The notes beneath the pieces are model-generated. The model searched no databases. It saw only the letters and a program-made list of their open reading frames with translations, and had not been told where the DNA came from. A stretch of 64,000 nt of DNA from Bacteroidota bacterium. Lineage in GTDB: Bacteria > Bacteroidota > Bacteroidia > B-17B0 > Aurantibacillaceae. Position 1 is the first letter of the stretch, and every line of letters begins with the position of its first letter. The translations under genes and the position numbers were made by a program. The stretch lies in the NCBI GenBank assembly GCA_019638705.1, contig JAHBTI010000012.1:21881-85880 (forward strand), read 5' to 3'. Of the stretch, positions 34,890 through 43,619 are shown piece by piece.

Positions 34890-35245
34890 TGCAACTGAAA
34901 ACCATAAAAACAAAAAAAGAGTACCAAGCCTATTTGGATTGGATTGACAAACAATTTGACAAAAAAATAAAACCCAACTCGGCAGATGGCGAAAAATTAA
35001 AAATTGCCTTGTTGCTTATTAAGCAATACGAAGACGAGCATTTTGCAATTCCTTATCCTGATGCTATTGAAGCCATTAGAATAAAAATGGAAGAAAAAGG
35101 CTTAAAGAATAAAGATTTTGTAGGGAAGATAGGGACAAAAGGTTATGTGTCTGCGCTTTTAAACAAGCGCAAGCCCTTAACTTTAGAATTAGCCAAATGG
35201 TTTCATGCCAATTTGGATATTCCTGCCGAAGTGTTTATAGCATAA
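34889..35245 (+). CDS. higA: HigA-family antitoxin (XRE HTH)
   Basis: 118-aa antitoxin and autorepressor. The N-terminal helices (1-60) probably bind HigB. The C-terminal XRE helix-turn-helix (about 66-118) reads 'DAIEAIRIKMEEKGLKNKDF' then 'GYVSALLNKRKPLTLELAKW', typical for this family. Its ATG overlaps the higB stop, so translation is coupled. A terminator follows at once. Confidence 0.9.
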   Translation: MQLKTIKTKKEYQAYLDWIDKQFDKKIKPNSADGEKLKIALLLIKQYEDEHFAIPYPDAIEAIRIKMEEKGLKNKDFVGKIGTKGYVSALLNKRKPLTLELAKWFHANLDIPAEVFIA

Positions 35246-35249
35246 AACA

Positions 35250-35279
35250 AAAAAGGCTTCCAAATTTGGAAGCCTTTTT
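35250..35279. terminator. Bidirectional terminator after higA
   Basis: Perfect palindrome AAAAAGGCTTCCAAA / TTTGGAAGCCTTTTT between the convergent higA and NHL-repeat genes. Confidence 0.9.
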
Positions 35280-35296
35280 GTTTTTGTAAGCAATTT

Positions 35297-37336
35297 TTAC
35301 TCTTTCACAAATTTGCTCATCGCATTTCCGATTTTTATAAAATAAATGCCGCTTTTTAGCTCGCGCACGTTCACACGCGCAGAGTTATTAATTATGAGTG
35401 ATGAGTTATGAATGACGGTGTTTCCTAAAATATCATATACATAAATTTCAACTTCTGTTTTTCCATTTAACATTTCCCATTCAACATTCAACATTTCAGA
35501 ACTTGGGTTCGGATAAACTTTAAACCCTGCAATGTCCGAATAGTTATGAATACCAACCGTGTCTGTTGTACAGGCATCTACCAAAACAGCAATACTTTCC
35601 TGCAAGGTGTTTGTACACGAGGTGCTGTTGCTTCTGCCAATAACGGCGGCATTGTAAGACACATTGCCTGCGCTTGTAAAAGCAGGGGTTATTAGCCTTA
35701 GATTGCCTGTGCCGCCTGCTGTGCCTGCCGATGTCCATGTATAAGCATTAGCTCCCAAAGCTATTAAGGTTGCCGAACCGTTAATGCACACAGTCGAGGT
35801 GATAGCAGATACCGTAAGGCTTGGCAATGCTTTTAAATTAATGCTGAATGTTGTTGTTTTAGTACAGCCGTTGTTATTAATTCCTGTAACAGAATACGTT
35901 GTTGGGGAGTTGGGGCTTAACACAAACGATGTGCCTGTTTGATTGTTGTTTAACGTATAAGATACACCGCCTGTTGGGCTTATGGTGGCACTACTGCCCA
36001 CGCAGATATTTTGACTGTTTACCGAAATGTTGGGCTGGGGATTTACATTTATAGTAACCGTAGCGGTATAAGTAGAAACATGATTGCTTATGTTGCAGGA
36101 GCTAAACAAGCTGTATGTGCTGCTTGTGGCAGGACTTACACTAATGCTTGGGCTTGTTTGCCCTGTACTCCATGTGTAAGACGAAGCTGTGCCGCTTAAT
36201 GTGAGCACTGCCGAATTGCCTGCGCAAATTACAGTAGCCGAACTCGCAATGTCTGCACTGCCTGTACTGCCGCAATAAACTTTTCGCACACGATGATTAC
36301 CCATATCGGCAATATATACATTGGCATTAACAGCATCTACGGCTACGCCGACAGGATTGTTTAATTGCGCTGCTGTGGCAAGCCCTCCGTCTCCGCTAAA
36401 ACCCCATGTGCCTGCTGTGCCTGCTATGGTGGTAATAATGCCGTTGCTGCTTACTTTGCGTATGCAGTTATTGTCGGTAATATATACATTACCTGCAGCA
36501 TCCACAGCTACACCGCTTGGGGAACTTAATCCCGCTACTGTGGCAAGCCCTCCGTCTCCGCTAAAGCCCAACAAACCACCACCTGCTATGGTAGTAATAA
36601 TACCGTTAGTGCTTACTTTGCGTATGCGGTTATTTCCCATATCTGCAATATATACATTGCCCGCAGCATCTACGGCTACACCGTGTGGGTTATTTAATTG
36701 TGCTGCTGTGGCTGCCCCACCGTCGCCACTAAAACCACCGTTACTAGACCCTGTTGCCCCACTTCCTGCTATGGTAGTAATAATGCCGTTTGTGCTTACT
36801 TTGCGTATGCGGTTATTCCAAGTATCTGCAATATATACATTGCCTGCAGCATCTACGGCTACACCGCCTGGGTAGTTTAATGCCGCTGCTGTGGCAAGCC
36901 CTCCGTCTCCACTAAAGCCAAATCCGCCAATGCCTGCAATGGTAGTAATAATGCCATTTGTGCTTACTTTGCGTATGCGGGTAGTCTCTGCAATATATAC
37001 ATTGCCCACAGCATCTACGGCTACAGCGCGTGTGCTGCCTAATGGTGCTGCTGTGGCTGCCCCGCCGTCGCCACTAAAGCCCGACCCACCATTACCTGCA
37101 ATGGTAGTAATAATGCCGTTGGTACTTACTTTGCGTATTCTGCCATTGCCGGTAATATATACATTACCTGCAGCATCTGTAGCTACATCTCTTGGGAAGA
37201 TTAATTGCGCCGCTGTGGCTACCCCACCGTCGCCACTAAAACCACCTGTGCTTGTGCCTGCTATGGTGTTTATTACATATTGAGCATTTGCATTTAAGCA
37301 AAACATAATTGCCAATAGTGTGATTAGTTTTTTCAT
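35297..37336 (-). CDS. NHL-repeat beta-propeller protein with T9SS sorting domain
   Basis: Secreted surface protein of 679 aa. A signal peptide (1-18, FCLNANAQ) precedes six to seven NHL repeats (about 20-350), each with 'IITTIAG', 'GFSGDGG.ATAA.L', 'P.GVAVDAAGNVYIAD' and 'RIRKVSTNG'. Two or three Ig/SprB-like segments follow (370-600), then a type A sorting tail ('EIYVYDILGNTVIHN', ending KFVKE). NHL propellers usually bind ligands or proteins. The gene start overlaps the preceding small protein's stop (ATGA), so the two are translationally coupled. Confidence 0.82.
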   Translation of the reverse strand: MKKLITLLAIMFCLNANAQYVINTIAGTSTGGFSGDGGVATAAQLIFPRDVATDAAGNVYITGNGRIRKVSTNGIITTIAGNGGSGFSGDGGAATAAPLGSTRAVAVDAVGNVYIAETTRIRKVSTNGIITTIAGIGGFGFSGDGGLATAAALNYPGGVAVDAAGNVYIADTWNNRIRKVSTNGIITTIAGSGATGSSNGGFSGDGGAATAAQLNNPHGVAVDAAGNVYIADMGNNRIRKVSTNGIITTIAGGGLLGFSGDGGLATVAGLSSPSGVAVDAAGNVYITDNNCIRKVSSNGIITTIAGTAGTWGFSGDGGLATAAQLNNPVGVAVDAVNANVYIADMGNHRVRKVYCGSTGSADIASSATVICAGNSAVLTLSGTASSYTWSTGQTSPSISVSPATSSTYSLFSSCNISNHVSTYTATVTINVNPQPNISVNSQNICVGSSATISPTGGVSYTLNNNQTGTSFVLSPNSPTTYSVTGINNNGCTKTTTFSINLKALPSLTVSAITSTVCINGSATLIALGANAYTWTSAGTAGGTGNLRLITPAFTSAGNVSYNAAVIGRSNSTSCTNTLQESIAVLVDACTTDTVGIHNYSDIAGFKVYPNPSSEMLNVEWEMLNGKTEVEIYVYDILGNTVIHNSSLIINNSARVNVRELKSGIYFIKIGNAMSKFVKE
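36310..37280 (-). repeat. Tandem DNA repeats encoding the NHL blades
   Basis: Successive blades share long nearly identical words such as 'ATGGTAGTAATAATGCC', 'TTGCGTATGCGG' and 'GTGGCAAGCCCTCCGTC', spaced roughly 150-190 nt. The DNA identity exceeds what protein function needs and suggests recent internal duplication and possible copy-number change. Confidence 0.65.
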
Positions 37337-37626
37337 TGTTCTTCTTTGTTGAAAATAGAAATGATGTTCTTTTTATTTGAATTTGGAGATGATAATAGAG
37401 CGGTTAAAAAAATATCCGTTAAATCAGAAGATATAAGACACCAAACAGGGCGTCCAAAACTCGTTGGAAACCCTTTTTCCTCACCCTCGCCATTCCAGCG
37501 AACGGCGAGATGTCTAGAACCCTGTTCGGCTTTGTGCCATTGCCCATAAGCAATGGAAAACTCATCGTCATCATAAATAATTTTTTCTACTTCAAAATTG
37601 CTTGGATTAACTTCTTCCGGCTTCAT
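37333..37626 (-). CDS. Small conserved acidic protein coupled to the NHL protein
   Basis: 97 aa from ATG 37626 (the longer frame to 37770 crosses the divergent promoter region and is rejected). It contains 'SIAYGQWHKAEQGSRHLAVR' and 'GFPTSFGRPVWCLI', a pattern I have seen in small uncharacterised proteins but cannot tie to a function. The stop TGA overlaps the ATG of the secreted NHL protein, so it could be a partner or chaperone made at the same time. Divergent from the XRE gene. Confidence 0.6.
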   Translation of the reverse strand: MKPEEVNPSNFEVEKIIYDDDEFSIAYGQWHKAEQGSRHLAVRWNGEGEEKGFPTSFGRPVWCLISSDLTDIFLTALLSSPNSNKKNIISIFNKEEQ

Positions 37627-37651
37627 GTTTATTGATTTTAAATTATTGGGG

Positions 37652-37735
37652 GCTAATGTAGTAATTTTTATTATAATAGCACTAATTAATGCTAAACTAT
37701 ATAATGCTAATATGATTGGTGCTAAACCAATAAAA
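37652..37735. promoter_or_regulatory. Divergent promoter region with 15-bp TGCTAA repeats
   Basis: TGCTAA occurs at exact 15-bp steps (37690, 37705, 37720) and GGCTAA at 37651. A near-palindrome GCACTAATTAATGC (37679-37692) overlaps the first. These lie between the small-protein/NHL pair and the XRE gene and could be repressor sites. No clean TAnnTTTG box was found. Confidence 0.4.
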
Positions 37736-37763
37736 TTGAGTAATAAAAAACTACTCAAAAAAA

Positions 37764-38012
37764 ATGGCAAAGGTTAAAAAGGTAAAACCGAAAGAAGTTC
37801 AGTTGTTGGGAAAAAGGATAAAGCAGCTTCGGCAGGAAAAAGGTTACAGCAGCCAAGAAACTTTTGCCTATGACAATGGATACACGCTTAGCTATTACTC
37901 GCGCATAGAACGCGGCGAAGATATTCGGTTTACCAGCCTCGTTAAAGTGTCCAAAGCATTGGAAATAGATTTAAAAACATTCTTTTCAAGCGGTTTTGAT
38001 AAATTGAAATAA
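37764..38012 (+). CDS. Orphan XRE-family transcriptional regulator
   Basis: 82-aa single-domain helix-turn-helix protein, DNA-binding repressor type. HTH_3 fold: 'LGKRIKQLRQEKGYSSQETF' (15-34), 'SYYSRIERGEDIRFTSLVKV' recognition helix region, ending 'DLKTFFSSGF'. There is no adjacent toxin on the same strand, unlike higA. It is divergent from the coupled small-protein/NHL genes, with repeated TGCTAA motifs between, so it may control them and itself. Confidence 0.85.
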   Translation: MAKVKKVKPKEVQLLGKRIKQLRQEKGYSSQETFAYDNGYTLSYYSRIERGEDIRFTSLVKVSKALEIDLKTFFSSGFDKLK

Positions 38013-38102
38013 CAGAAATAAATAAATTTTCTCTGTGTTTCCGAGAGATTGCGTTTTTGCAATTTGTTAAATGGTAAAAAGAAAATGATTATTTTTGTTA
38101 TC

Positions 38103-38306
38103 ATGAGGGCAATAAAAACAGTAGAAACGAAAATCAATAGCTTAACTCCTGCTATGATAGAGGAATTAAATCACTATTTGGATTATTTGATAAACAAAAG
38201 AATTGTGCAAAAATCTAAAAAGTTAAAACAAGATTGGGCGGGCGGATTAAAAGACATTAAAATGTCATCTGTTGAATTGCAAAAATCGGCACTTAATTGG
38301 AGATAA
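38103..38306 (+). CDS. Antitoxin of PIN pair (DUF2281-like)
   Basis: 67 aa from ATG 38103. N-terminal helix ('LTPAMIEELNHYLDYLINKR') and C-terminal 'KLKQDWAGGLKDIKMSSVEL...LNW', which is typical of DUF2281-type antitoxins. It overlaps the following PIN toxin by 10 nt. A longer reading from 38049 adds residues without family character. Confidence 0.75.
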   Translation: MRAIKTVETKINSLTPAMIEELNHYLDYLINKRIVQKSKKLKQDWAGGLKDIKMSSVELQKSALNWR

Positions 38307-38716
38307 AAATAAAATATTTGGTTGATACAAATGTTTGGCTTGAACCGCTTTTACAACAGGAACAAGCCCCTGCCGCTTCTAAGTTTTTTGATATAACACC
38401 CGCAGAAGCCTTATATGTAAGCGATTTTTCAATTCACTCCATTGGTGTTATTTTATCAAGATTAAAGAAATACACCGTTTTCGAAAAATTCATCAATGAC
38501 TTATTTATTAACGCACAAATTGAATTGCTCTCTCTTAATTCGGTTGAATTGTTAGAAGTTATGGATAATATTCAAAAACTCAAACTTGATTTTGATGATG
38601 CCTATCAATATTCCGTAGCCAAAAAATACGATTTAACCATTGTTACCTTTGACAAAGATTTTAATGTAAAAGGCATTAAAAGGAAAAATCCAACTGATAT
38701 AATTTACGGCAAATAA
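38297..38716 (+). CDS. PIN-domain toxin of the second pair
   Basis: 139-aa predicted ribonuclease. D10 in 'YLVDTNVWLE', D100/D101 in 'KLDFDDAYQYSVA' and D119/D121 in 'VTFDKDF' are the visible acidic residues; the second acidic position of the family is less clear (SDFSIHSIG). The frame starts with TTG at 38297, overlapping the antitoxin by 10 nt, which implies coupled translation. It differs in sequence from the PIN toxin at 6962. Confidence 0.8.
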   Translation: MEIKIKYLVDTNVWLEPLLQQEQAPAASKFFDITPAEALYVSDFSIHSIGVILSRLKKYTVFEKFINDLFINAQIELLSLNSVELLEVMDNIQKLKLDFDDAYQYSVAKKYDLTIVTFDKDFNVKGIKRKNPTDIIYGK

Positions 38717-38787
38717 AACTTCCGTTACGCAGGATAAGCTCTGTTTTTGTCAACGCCCAAAATCTTGCGGAGTGCTGTTCTCTGCGC

Positions 38788-39897
38788 CTAATGCAAAATT
38801 TTAAACACCAATTCTTTCAGCAGTTCGCCGTTACTGATGCTGCTGTTGTCCACGCCTTTGGTTTTGAGGTCGTATTCTTTGAGGTAAGAAAAAATTTGTT
38901 TCAACTTTCCTGAATTATAATTTGCTGCTGCTTTGGCGTAGCCGTCCACAAAATACGGATTAACTCCCAAAGCCCCTGCCGCCGCAAATTTGCTCTTGTC
39001 GGGCAAAAAATGATATTTCAGAATTTTACTGAAATACCCAAACAACGAACTCAACACCATAACGGCGGGGTGTTCTTTTTCATTTGCCGCAAAATAATTG
39101 ATAATGCGGTTGGCTTTTAAAATATCTTTTTTTGCCAAAGCATCTTGCAATTCAAACACGTTGTAATCCTTACTGATACCAATGTTGTCTTGAATTAAAT
39201 CAACAGTAATTTCTTTTCCTTCGGGCAAACTGATAAGCAACTTATTTATTTCGTTGGCAATTTTGCTGAGGTCGTTACCCAAAAATTCAGACATTAAAAA
39301 ACCCGCTTTGGGGCTAATCGTGTAATTTTTTTCTTTCACATACTCCGTTATCCATTCGGGAATTTTGTTGTCGTACAACTTCGGCGACTCAAAATACACT
39401 GCATTTTTTTGCAGGGCTTTTGCAACTGCACTGCGCTTGTCAATGGTTTTGTATTTGAAACAAAAAACCAAAATGGTAGTTGGCTGCGGATTATTGATGT
39501 AAGCCAAAAACTGTGCCGAAGCATTGCTTGCACCGCTTTTTGAAGATTTGTTTTCATCATCGCCGCCCGCACTTTTGTTTAATTCTTTTAAATTTTGTGC
39601 TTCTTTTACAATCACCACATTGTATTCCCCCATCATGGGAAATTGTTTTGCCAAGCCCAAAACACCCGCCAAATCAATGTCTTTGCCATACACCACACTT
39701 TGATTAAACTCCCGGTCGGCTTCTTCCAAAACATGGTGTTCCATGTAATCACTGATGAGGTCAATGTAATACGCCTCCTCGCCGCTTAAAAAATAAACCG
39801 GCTTAAAAATTCTGCGTTTGAGGTCTAAGAGTATTTGATTGGCTTCTTTCAAGGGAAAAAATTTAAGTGCCGCTAAAATTAAAAGATTTTGAAACAT
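38788..39897 (-). CDS. holA: DNA polymerase III delta subunit
   Basis: Clamp-loader subunit that opens the beta clamp, about 370 aa. Recognisable blocks: 'IFKPVYFLSGEEAYYIDLI' near the start, 'KQFPMMGEYNVVIVKEAQNL', 'KNAVYFESPKLYDNKIPEWI', 'FLGNDLSKIANEINKLL', and 'NELVFKI'-like end (LLKELVFKILH). The start is uncertain: ATG 39897 is used, but TTG 39852 (LKEANQILLDLKRR) fits the family start better. The open frame to 40077 overlaps the divergent NDH-2 gene and is not believable. Confidence 0.85.
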   Translation of the reverse strand: MFQNLLILAALKFFPLKEANQILLDLKRRIFKPVYFLSGEEAYYIDLISDYMEHHVLEEADREFNQSVVYGKDIDLAGVLGLAKQFPMMGEYNVVIVKEAQNLKELNKSAGGDDENKSSKSGASNASAQFLAYINNPQPTTILVFCFKYKTIDKRSAVAKALQKNAVYFESPKLYDNKIPEWITEYVKEKNYTISPKAGFLMSEFLGNDLSKIANEINKLLISLPEGKEITVDLIQDNIGISKDYNVFELQDALAKKDILKANRIINYFAANEKEHPAVMVLSSLFGYFSKILKYHFLPDKSKFAAAGALGVNPYFVDGYAKAAANYNSGKLKQIFSYLKEYDLKTKGVDNSSISNGELLKELVFKILH

Positions 39898-39979
39898 CAA
39901 AAAATGATTTGGAGCAATTAAAATGAATTTTTTAAGCAGAGGTTTATTTTTAAACTTGTAAAAACTGTAAGTTAGCCCC

Positions 39980-41230
39980 GTGAAAAAGAAAGTTGTAATA
40001 ATTGGCGGCGGCTTTGCAGGACTGGGACTTGCAAAAGCATTGGACACAAAACTTTTTGACATCACCTTAATTGACAAACTAAATCACCACCAGTTTCAGC
40101 CTTTGTTTTATCAGGTTGCCACCTCTCAAATTGAACCTTCCAGCATATCTTTCCCGTTCAGGTTTGTTTTCAGAGGAAATGAAAACATCAAAATAAGAAT
40201 GGCGGAAGTTGTTGAAGTTTCTCCAACTCTGAATAAGGTATTCACTTCCACAGGCGAACTCGGTTATGATTATTTGATTGTTGCAACAGGCTGCAAAACC
40301 AATTTCTTTAACAATGCTTCCATTGAAAAACATTCATTCACATTAAAATCAACCTATGATGCCATTTCAATACGCAATCAAATAATTTCTGTTTTTGAAA
40401 AAATACTCACTGCCAATGAAGCCGAGCTGGAAGCATTGTTTAATTTGGTAATTGTTGGTGCAGGACCTACGGGCGTTGAATTAGCTGGGGCTTTTGCCGA
40501 AATAAAACGATATGTATTACCGAAAGATTATCCCGGAATTGATTTCTCAAAATTTTCTGTTTACTTGATAGAAGGTAGTAAAAAACCGCTTAGTGCCATG
40601 AGTGAAAAATCAAGCAAAACATCGCTTGATTATTTGGAGAAAATGGGAGTGAAGGTAATTACGGAAACCTTTGTAAAAGAGTATGACGGAAAGGTAGCCG
40701 TTCTGTCAAACGGAACATCAATCCCGACAGCTACCCTGATATGGGCTGCAGGTGTTAAAGGAAATAAAATAAATGGCTTGCCGCAAGATGTTTGGATAGC
40801 CAATGACAGAATTATTGTGGACAGATTTAATAAGGTGAAAGGATTTGAAAACATTTTTGCGGTTGGCGATATAGCCTTTATGACAACACCTGAATATCCC
40901 AAAGCACATCCGCAAGTTGCCAATGTGGCAATAAATCAGGCTAAATTATTGGCTAAAAATCTTAAACATATTATTTTAAACAAACCCTGCCGGGAATATG
41001 AATACAAAGATTTGGGAGCAATGGCTACCATTGGAAGAAACAAGGCTGTTGTTGATTTACCCTACATCAGATTTAAAGGATATTTTGCTTGGTTGGTTTG
41101 GATGTTTCTCCACTTAATGCTTATTCTCACCGTCAGAAACAAACTCATCATTTTTATTAATTGGGCATGGACGTATGTTACAAAAAACAGCGCGTTACGA
41201 CTGATACTTAAATCCGATAAAGAGAGATAA
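39980..41230 (+). CDS. Type II NADH dehydrogenase (NDH-2)
   Basis: Single-subunit, non-proton-pumping NADH:quinone oxidoreductase on the inner membrane, 416 aa, FAD-containing. FAD motif 'VVIIGGGFAGLGLAKAL' (5-21), NADH motif 'LVIVGAGPTGVELAGA' (about 155-170), 'AVGDIAF' (FAD), and a hydrophobic C-terminal region ('YFAWLVWMFLHLMLILTV') for membrane attachment. The start codon is GTG at 39980. The window therefore has both NDH-2 and a complete complex I, giving uncoupled and coupled NADH oxidation. Confidence 0.9.
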   Translation: MKKKVVIIGGGFAGLGLAKALDTKLFDITLIDKLNHHQFQPLFYQVATSQIEPSSISFPFRFVFRGNENIKIRMAEVVEVSPTLNKVFTSTGELGYDYLIVATGCKTNFFNNASIEKHSFTLKSTYDAISIRNQIISVFEKILTANEAELEALFNLVIVGAGPTGVELAGAFAEIKRYVLPKDYPGIDFSKFSVYLIEGSKKPLSAMSEKSSKTSLDYLEKMGVKVITETFVKEYDGKVAVLSNGTSIPTATLIWAAGVKGNKINGLPQDVWIANDRIIVDRFNKVKGFENIFAVGDIAFMTTPEYPKAHPQVANVAINQAKLLAKNLKHIILNKPCREYEYKDLGAMATIGRNKAVVDLPYIRFKGYFAWLVWMFLHLMLILTVRNKLIIFINWAWTYVTKNSALRLILKSDKER

Positions 41231-41283
41231 AGCCTAAGCGAATAATAGACGACGATGTTTTTTTCAGATGTGGCAGAAAAAAT

Positions 41284-42702
41284 TCAAGCCTTAACCCTCG
41301 CTGCCAAATTCAACAATTTACTTTCTTCAAAATAATCCGTCATTAATTGCAAACCCATAGGCATACCGTTGCTGTGAATGCCGCAAGGCACTGATATTGC
41401 AGGAATACCCGCCAAAGGTGCTTGCACGGTAAAAATATCTTCCAAATACATTTTAATGGGGTCGGCACTGTTTTTGCCAAACTCAAAGGCTGTACCCGGT
41501 GTACTTGGCGTTAAAATAAAATCGTAGTTCTTAAAAATTTCTCGCGTTTTTTCGTGAATAATGCGGCGCACTTTTTGTCCTTTGGCGTAATAAGCATCGT
41601 AATAACCCGCGCTCAACACAAATGTTCCCAACATAATGCGGCGTTTCACTTCTTTGCCAAAACCCTCGCTGCGCGATTTTTTGTAAGTGCTTTCCAAATC
41701 GGTGGCGTTTGGGCTGCGGTAGCCGTAATGTATGCCTGCATAACGTGAAAGGTTTGATGAGGCTTCGGCAGTAGTAATCACATAATAAGTGGGCACTAAA
41801 TATTCCAAATACGGAAAAGAGATTGCTTCAACGCTGTGTCCTTGCGATTTCAACGTTTCAATTTGTTTTAAAAACGCCGCTTTTACTTCGGGGTCAAGTC
41901 CTTCATTTTCTACACATTCTTTTATGTAAGAAATTTTGTAGGTTTTGTTTTCCTTTAATGCTTCAGAATAATTTTCTACTTTTTGCGAAGAAGAAGTATT
42001 ATCGTTTTTATCGTGTCCGCTAATCACTTCCAGCACCAAAGCCATGTCTTCCACGTTTTTGGTAATGGGTCCGATTTGGTCTAAGGACGAAGAGTAAGCA
42101 ATTAATCCGTAACGCGACACGCGACCGTAAGTCGGTTTAATACCCACCGTTCCCGTAAACGAAGCGGGTTGGCGCACAGAGCCGCCCGTGTCAGAACCAA
42201 GCGTAACATGACACAAATCAGCAGCCACAGCCGCCGCCGAGCCACCCGAAGAACCGCCGGGCACACGTTTTTCGTCCAATGGATTTAATACATTTCCGTA
42301 AGCGGAATTTTCGTTGCTGCTGCCCATGGCAAATTCATCGCAGTTGAGGCGACCGATAATAATGGCATCTTCGGCTAATAATTTTTCTACAACTGTTGCG
42401 GAATACAAAGATTCAAAGCCTTGCAAAATTTTTGAGGAAGCCGAAACTTTATGTCCTTTATAGCAAATATTGTCTTTCAAGCCGATAATTACGCCCGCGA
42501 GTTTTCCCGCAGTTCCCGCTTTTATTTTTTCATCGGTTTTTTTCGCTAATTCCCGCGCCGAATTTTCAAACACTTCCAAAAAAGCGTTGAGCTGCTTTTT
42601 TTGAGCAATGCTCGCAATGGCTTGTTCGGTAAGGCTTTGGCAAGAGGTTTTTCCTGATTTTAAATCTGCCTGTAATTGACGAATGTTAGAAAACTGATAC
42701 AC
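41284..42702 (-). CDS. gatA: Glutamyl-tRNA(Gln) amidotransferase subunit A
   Basis: Amidase subunit of GatCAB that converts Glu-tRNA(Gln) (or Asp-tRNA(Asn)) to the amidated form. The Ser-cisSer-Lys triad is visible: Lys in 'VIIGLKDNICYKG', serines in 'GGSSGGSAAAVAADL'. 'YGRVSRYGLIAYSSSLDQIG' and 'APLAGIPAISVP' are further GatA blocks. Start placed at GTG 42702 (YQFSNIRQLQADLKSG), because the longer frame would run through the tatA terminator (42730-42757). gatB and gatC are not in the window. Confidence 0.93.
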   Translation of the reverse strand: MYQFSNIRQLQADLKSGKTSCQSLTEQAIASIAQKKQLNAFLEVFENSARELAKKTDEKIKAGTAGKLAGVIIGLKDNICYKGHKVSASSKILQGFESLYSATVVEKLLAEDAIIIGRLNCDEFAMGSSNENSAYGNVLNPLDEKRVPGGSSGGSAAAVAADLCHVTLGSDTGGSVRQPASFTGTVGIKPTYGRVSRYGLIAYSSSLDQIGPITKNVEDMALVLEVISGHDKNDNTSSSQKVENYSEALKENKTYKISYIKECVENEGLDPEVKAAFLKQIETLKSQGHSVEAISFPYLEYLVPTYYVITTAEASSNLSRYAGIHYGYRSPNATDLESTYKKSRSEGFGKEVKRRIMLGTFVLSAGYYDAYYAKGQKVRRIIHEKTREIFKNYDFILTPSTPGTAFEFGKNSADPIKMYLEDIFTVQAPLAGIPAISVPCGIHSNGMPMGLQLMTDYFEESKLLNLAARVKA

Positions 42703-42729
42703 AAAAATTCTGATTTTATAAAACAACAA

Positions 42730-42757
42730 AAGCGTTATCCGCAAACGAATAACGCTT
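42730..42757 (-). terminator. tatA terminator
   Basis: On the minus strand a perfect 9-bp stem AAGCGTTAT / ATAACGCTT with 10-nt loop is followed by TTTTGTTGTTTT. It lies 18 nt after the tatA stop and upstream of gatA. Confidence 0.75.
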
Positions 42758-42775
42758 CAAAACTACAATTAAAAA

Positions 42776-42970
42776 TTATTTTTTTTCAGCTTCGTCGCTG
42801 CTTGTTTCGCCCTTGCTGGCTTCTTTAAAATCTTTTACGCCGCGCCCAAGCCCTTTCATTAATTCGGGGATTTTTTTGCCACCGAACAATAATAATACAA
42901 TGATTAAAATGATGATGATTTCGGGTGCGCCCAAACCACCTAAAATTCCTAAGATGAATGCTGTTGTCAT
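42776..42970 (-). CDS. tatA: Twin-arginine translocase subunit TatA
   Basis: 64-aa pore-forming component of the Tat system. N-terminal transmembrane helix (about 12-29, '[20 protein letters not shown]'), then the amphipathic helix '[18 protein letters not shown]' and a charged tail. The 'FGGKKIPEL' hinge is diagnostic. It has its own -7 box and terminator, so it is monocistronic; tatC is not in the window. Confidence 0.94.
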   Translation of the reverse strand: MTTAFILGILGGLGAPEIIIILIIVLLLFGGKKIPELMKGLGRGVKDFKEASKGETSSDEAEKK

Positions 42971-42990
42971 TTGAAAAAAATTTAGTGAGG

Positions 42991-42998
42991 CAAAGGTA
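42991..42998 (-). promoter_or_regulatory. tatA: -7 box of tatA
   Basis: Minus-strand TACCTTTG, exact TAnnTTTG match, ending 20 nt before the tatA ATG. Confidence 0.45.
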
Positions 42999-43015
42999 GT
43001 AATTCTTTGGAATGC

Positions 43016-43480
43016 TTAGAGCATATTTTTGAACTCTGTTACTTTCAGCCAATATATAGTATAGAACGTAACACTTCCCATAGCGGCAATACTATTATAG
43101 AGCATATCATCTACCATACTTTTTAAAAGTGAATTATTTACTATAGCAATCACAATAGGGTAAGTAGCGGTACACGATAAAATACAAGTAACAAGACCGA
43201 GAACAAAAGTAGTTTCTTCTTTTTTTAATAAATCCGTTCGGTCAGCTAATTCTTTTTTTAAAGAATTAGAAATATAAGCTACATTAACAAACTGCCAAGC
43301 CAAATCAAACACAGGAATAATCTCTAACCAAACTAATTGCGGGGATATTTTTCTGTTTTCTGGTTTAATTTTTTCTAAAGTTTGTTGAAGTAAACGCAGA
43401 TAAAGGATTTTAAAAATAAACCTACCTAATAAGGCAAGAATGTATAGTAAAAATATTATGAGTAAAAATATTCCCCACAT
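43016..43480 (-). CDS. Hypothetical inner-membrane protein
   Basis: 154 aa from ATG 43480. At least three hydrophobic segments are visible: residues 1-22 (MWGIFLLIIFLLYILALLG), a middle pair around 'FVLGLVTCILSCTATYPIVI', and 'MGSVTFYTIYWLKV' near the end. 'WLEIIPVFDLAWQFVNVAYI' resembles small DUF4328-like or yip-type membrane proteins, but I cannot assign a function. A/T-rich relative to flanking genes. Confidence 0.6.
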   Translation of the reverse strand: MWGIFLLIIFLLYILALLGRFIFKILYLRLLQQTLEKIKPENRKISPQLVWLEIIPVFDLAWQFVNVAYISNSLKKELADRTDLLKKEETTFVLGLVTCILSCTATYPIVIAIVNNSLLKSMVDDMLYNSIAAMGSVTFYTIYWLKVTEFKNML

Positions 43481-43569
43481 AATGTTGTTTTTCTTGGAAA
43501 AGTACAAAAACTTTTGCTACCCAATAAAAAATTCCTTCTAATAAAAACCCTTAATTTTCTTAGTAATTT

Positions 43570-43600
43570 TTGACCATTTATATAAAAATGCCTAATCTTA
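43570..43600 (+). promoter_or_regulatory. Possible nuo operon promoter
   Basis: TTG (43570-43572), 20-nt spacer and TAATCTTA (43593-43600). The spacing is right but the -7 box matches only four of six consensus bases. Confidence 0.3.
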
Positions 43601-43619
43601 CATTCTCAAAAATTATCAC

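Noticed and set aside
37627..37770. N-terminal hydrophobic extension of the small protein at 37333
   Set aside because: It would cross the divergent promoter and overlap the XRE start; the ATG at 37626 is more plausible.
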